Shown: piece by piece, positions 52,266 to 54,816 of the stretch
Layout of the letters: each line of letters starts with the position of its first letter
How positions within the stretch are numbered: position 1 is the stretch's first letter
NCBI RefSeq assembly: GCF_001562425.1
Contig: NZ_LOED01000015.1
Span: 1-54,816 of the forward strand
Source: Fervidicola ferrireducens
GTDB lineage: Bacteria; Bacillota; Thermosediminibacteria; Thermosediminibacterales; Thermosediminibacteraceae
DNA: 54,816 nucleotides
Direction: 5' to 3'
Translations under genes and position numbers: made by a program
Notes under the pieces: generated by a model
What the model was told of the DNA's origin: nothing
Seen by the model: only the letters and a program-made list of their open reading frames with translations
Databases searched by the model: none

Positions 52266-52934
52266 TTATGTTTCTATACTATATACGCCCTCTATTTGAG
52301 AAAACCGAGAAATTACTTCATCCAGCTTAACGTTCGATGGTAAACGGATTAAAAGAGATATCGCTACTCTTGAATCCTCTTGTTCGGCATTTTCAATTCG
52401 TATTTTTCTAATACTCACTCCCATTTCGCCCAAAACAGTGCCAATCTTGCCTATCTGGCCCGGCTTATCATCTACGATTAAGCATATAGAGTGCAAAAGT
52501 TTCCTCCCAATTATTAAATTTTCGAGCCTGGACAAGGATATCAAAGTTAAAAAGGTAAATAAAGTGGCAACTACGGCAGCTACATAAAATCCGCTTCCAA
52601 TCGCAAGACCGATAGAACCTACCGTCCACAAGCTTGCAGCGGTAGTCAAACCTTTTACGGTTGGCCCTTCTCTAATTATGGTGCCTGCACCCAAAAAACC
52701 AATACCGCTTACCACTTGGGCCGCAATTCGAGCCGGGTCCATTGTAGTAAGGACGCGGTATTTTTCAAACATATATATGGAAACTAACATTGTCAGCGTC
52801 GATCCTGTACAAACCAGTACATGAGTTCTGAAACCTGCAGGCCTATTCACGCTTTCCCTTTCTATTCCAATGATGCCTCCCAATAAAACCGACAGGAAAA
52901 GTCTAAACAGGATATCTGCTTGGGACATTTCCAC
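52266..52934 (-). CDS. mgtC: MgtC/SapB family membrane protein
   Basis: This 222-residue protein has four to five membrane helices in the first 140 residues and the family signature GGIIGIERESVNRPAGFRTH, then GIGFLGAGTIIREG and GLTTAASLWTVGSIGLAIG. It ends in an ACT-like domain (CLIVDDKPGQIGKIGTVLG). MgtC proteins affect magnesium-limited growth and inhibit the F-type ATPase in pathogens; the role in free-living clostridia is unclear. It lies 13 bases upstream of polC, unusual company for the replicase. Confidence 0.88.
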   Translation of the reverse strand: MEMSQADILFRLFLSVLLGGIIGIERESVNRPAGFRTHVLVCTGSTLTMLVSIYMFEKYRVLTTMDPARIAAQVVSGIGFLGAGTIIREGPTVKGLTTAASLWTVGSIGLAIGSGFYVAAVVATLFTFLTLISLSRLENLIIGRKLLHSICLIVDDKPGQIGKIGTVLGEMGVSIRKIRIENAEQEDSRVAISLLIRLPSNVKLDEVISRFSQIEGVYSIET

Positions 52935-53579
52935 TTAAAACACCTCTAATTTTAATTTAAGCATACAAGTCAGAATATCCCAATACATTTTTATTCGGGA
53001 AGCAACACCTATGATAAAACCCCTCTTTTCTTCCTTCATCACATGGGTTAGTTCGTTGAGAACAACTGTCTTAACCCTTAAATTTTCTTTTTTAGCTATA
53101 ATGGTAAGGGCCATTTCAAGGCCATAGTCCTTTACATTATAATCCTTCAATTTATCAAAAACCCATCTTTGGAGAGCGCGCTGACCCGATAAAAACGGGG
53201 CAATCTTTTGAGCAAGGTCGGTGGCTCCTCTGCCGTTTTTGAAAACTCCTATAGTCATGTCTGATTCGCCTTTTAAAACGGGCAGTAAAAGGTCGTAGAC
53301 GTGCTCCTTTTTTAAACCGACCAAATCGGCATCTAAAAGCAATATGACATTTGCGTTAGTACTTTTAACCCCGCACATTACAGCACCGACTTTCCCCCGA
53401 TTTTGTGGAAGCTCTATTACACTAACATCATAACTTCTGCCGATATATGCTGTATTGTCAGTGGAACCATCGCTGACAAGAATAATTTCATCAATAAGGC
53501 TTATTGATTTTAAAAGTTGGAGTATGTTTCCTACCGTCTTTTCTTCATTATAAGCGGGGATAACTGCCGCTACAGGCAT
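52935..53579 (-). CDS. Family 2 glycosyltransferase
   Basis: This 214-residue GT-A protein begins AVIPAYNEEKTVGNIL and has SDGSTDNTAYIG and LLLDADLVGL, the acidic metal/UDP-binding motif. The C-terminal part is short, without membrane helices. It resembles glucosyl-3-phosphoglycerate/dolichol-phosphate-mannose synthase-like enzymes. It directly abuts mgtC, so the two are probably co-transcribed. The substrate cannot be told. Confidence 0.85.
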   Translation of the reverse strand: MPVAAVIPAYNEEKTVGNILQLLKSISLIDEIILVSDGSTDNTAYIGRSYDVSVIELPQNRGKVGAVMCGVKSTNANVILLLDADLVGLKKEHVYDLLLPVLKGESDMTIGVFKNGRGATDLAQKIAPFLSGQRALQRWVFDKLKDYNVKDYGLEMALTIIAKKENLRVKTVVLNELTHVMKEEKRGFIIGVASRIKMYWDILTCMLKLKLEVF

Positions 53580-53646
53580 TAAAATCTTCCTTTCTTATCT
53601 TAAAATGTTTCCAGCAAGAAAAATGTATCACAGTTACTTTTAAAAT

Positions 53647-54537
53647 TCAACACAGCAGCTCACACACTTTTTCAATTACTTTATCGATATCGATTTCTAA
53701 TTTTTCATCCGTTTCCCTTATTTTAATTTCCGCAGAGCCTTTTTCGAATGATTTTGAGCCTAAGATTATAAAGATGGGAAAACCCAAAAGTTCTGCATCT
53801 TTAAATTTCACTCCCGGACTTTGAATTCTATCGTCTATGACTGTCGGAATTATTTTATTTAGTTTGGTATATAATGAAAAAGCATGGTTTACGAGTTTCT
53901 CATCCTTTACATTAATTGGTATTACAACAATTTTGTATGGAGCAATAGTCGACGGCCATTTCAGTCCTTTTTCGTCACAATTTTGCTCAGCAAGTGCCAA
54001 TATCACATTATCAAAATAGATAGTTCCGCTTTCTGCTTCCATATTCTTATAACAAAACTTCTCCCACTCTGCTATTTTAATGCCTTCACTTATATTCAAT
54101 TTATTTCCGCATAATGGACAGCTATCCCCTTCTTGCGTTTCCTTTACATCGGCAAGTATATCTATATAAAAGTCGCGGCCGGGGTTCACATTAATCAAAT
54201 GATAATCCCTTTCATTTGCTCCCGTTACAACATTCCTCATTTTCGCGACCTCTATATCGGCTATTATCTTCAACCCCTTTAAATCGACGGGACCTGCAAA
54301 GCCGTGGGGTGCTCCCGTCAATCTCTCTACCTCCTCTATACCTGCAAGTTCTACCTCTTTTCCATTTAATACCGATTTTAACTTCCTTTCATCTATATTC
54401 CTGGAGCCTGGGACTAACACAGCGAAATAATTTTTTTCTTTTTCAGTATATGCTTTATATATCAATGTTTTTATGGTTTTTTCTGGAGGTATTCCTAAAA
54501 AATCACACAGATCCTTTATCGTTTTTTTACTGGGTGT
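53647..54537 (-). pseudogene. proS-like gene, 3' part, lacking motif 3 and interrupted by an IS
   Basis: Reading from the IS junction, the frame begins TPSKKTIKDLCDFLGIPPEK, the start of the editing (INS) domain of bacterial prolyl-tRNA synthetase. It continues through ERLTGAPHGFAGPVDL to CPLCGNKLNISEGIKI. Where synthetases have VGHIFxLGTKYS...GCYGIGVSR (motif 3), this protein has a shorter unrelated stretch up to ALAEQNCDEKGLKWPSTIAPY. The anticodon-binding domain then resumes to the stop. Without motif 3 it cannot be an ordinary ProRS. The 5' half lies beyond the IS, outside the window. It occupies the normal proS position upstream of polC. Confidence 0.75.
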
Positions 54538-54712
54538 GACATCCTCCCCCTAATGAATTAGGGGGCATCCCAGCGTGGGACGGCGGTACACACCGCAGGT
54601 TAGCCAGCACTCCCCGGTCTACCCGGTTCATCACCTTGGCCTTAAGGGGTGTCACCCTCCCCTTTCTCCCGGGGTCATGCCCCGAGAGCATCGAGCGCTC
54701 TCGCGGCTATGT
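54536..54712 (-). ncRNA. Predicted right-end guide (omega) RNA scaffold, copy 2
   Basis: The same region as in copy 1: CATCCCA-GCG-TGGGACG (54566-54582) and GCGGT-ACAC-ACCGC (54583-54596). The last stem is perfectly paired here although its sequence differs from copy 1 (GCGAC/GCCGC), which supports a structured RNA. The RNA would overlap the end of tnpB and finish at the element's right end. Confidence 0.5.
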
Positions 54713-54816
54713 TTATTGCCCCCACCCTGTCCGCATCAGATTGGTATCCACATTTTATGCATTTAAACCAGCCTTGGGTCTTCCGGTTATACCGGGAAGC
54801 ATTCCCGCACTTCGGA
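54538..54816 (-). mobile_element. IS200/IS605-type element, copy 2 (right end; rest outside window)
   Basis: The sequence from GTGACATCCTCCCCC onward matches copy 1 at 39185-39463 with scattered substitutions. It is inserted inside the proS-like gene in the same orientation. The left end and most of tnpB lie beyond the window. Confidence 0.85.
54675..54816 (-). CDS. tnpB: TnpB C-terminus (partial; intact where copy 1 is broken)
   Basis: The partial frame encodes the zinc ribbon CGNASRYNRK...CIKCGYQSDADR and the tail RVGAINIAARALDALGA to a TGA at 54677-54675. It has five Gs where copy 1 has four, so this end is in frame. The AINIAARAL segment after ADR is the conserved TnpB C-terminus that holds the last RuvC acidic residue (DADR). 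Whether the upstream part is intact cannot be seen. Confidence 0.8.
   Translation of the reverse strand, partial: PKCGNASRYNRKTQGWFKCIKCGYQSDADRVGAINIAARALDALGA

Overview
The window is a nearly gene-solid chromosomal segment of an anaerobic, spore-forming Firmicute, most likely a thermophilic clostridium of the Thermoanaerobacterales/Thermosediminibacterales kind. This is inferred from the Gram-positive replicative polymerase PolC, sporulation-linked genes (spoVS, ylzJ, ymxH, tepA, a SpoIIIE/FtsK translocase), RNases J and Y, AT-rich sequence, strong AGGAGG-type ribosome sites and ferredoxin-based amino-acid fermentation genes. No rRNA, tRNA or CRISPR array was seen. All intact genes lie on the minus strand, so transcription runs from high to low coordinates. 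The only plus-strand coding trace is a dead transposase.

Region A (about 54.5 to 32 kb) is the conserved Firmicutes information-processing superoperon: a proS-like fragment, glycosyltransferase, mgtC, polC, rimP, nusA, ylxR, ylxQ, infB, rbfA, nrnA, truB, ribF, [IS], rpsO, pnp, ylxY-like deacetylase, dut, ymxH, rnj and a class V aminotransferase. Two copies of one TnpB-encoding IS200/IS605-type element interrupt it. One sits between ribF and rpsO and has a dead tnpB. The other is inserted in a proS-like gene at the window edge.

Region B (about 31.9 to 28.4 kb) is an accessory patch flanked by two direct copies of a terminator-bearing repeat. It holds a solitary double-cubane/2-hydroxyacyl-CoA dehydratase-type protein, a decayed IS with recognisable inverted repeats, IS200/IS605-like end hairpins and a broken ribbon-helix-helix gene.

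Region C (about 28.4 to 11.4 kb) resumes the synteny known from Bacillus: tepA, ylzJ, ftsK/spoIIIE, rodZ-like, rimO, an FtsH-like protease with a small membrane partner, cinA, thpR, recA, rny, ymdB and spoVS. Inserted between recA and rny is a four-gene Mre11/Rad50-type operon in which Rad50 is split at its zinc hook into separate proteins.

Region D (11.4 to 1) is metabolic: a PHP phosphoesterase, then genes that together make a coherent glutamate-to-propionate route. These are KorDABC (2-oxoglutarate to succinyl-CoA), glutamate dehydrogenase, split B12-dependent methylmalonyl-CoA mutase, its G-protein chaperone MeaB, the epimerase, and a sodium-pumping methylmalonyl-CoA decarboxylase (A, D, C and the start of B). 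Glutamate would be deaminated, oxidatively decarboxylated with ferredoxin reduction, rearranged, and decarboxylated to propionyl-CoA while exporting sodium ions.

The points most worth a second look are the split Rad50 operon, the non-canonical start codon and attenuator-like leader of rny, covariation in the right-end RNA of the two IS copies, and the proS-like gene that lacks motif 3.
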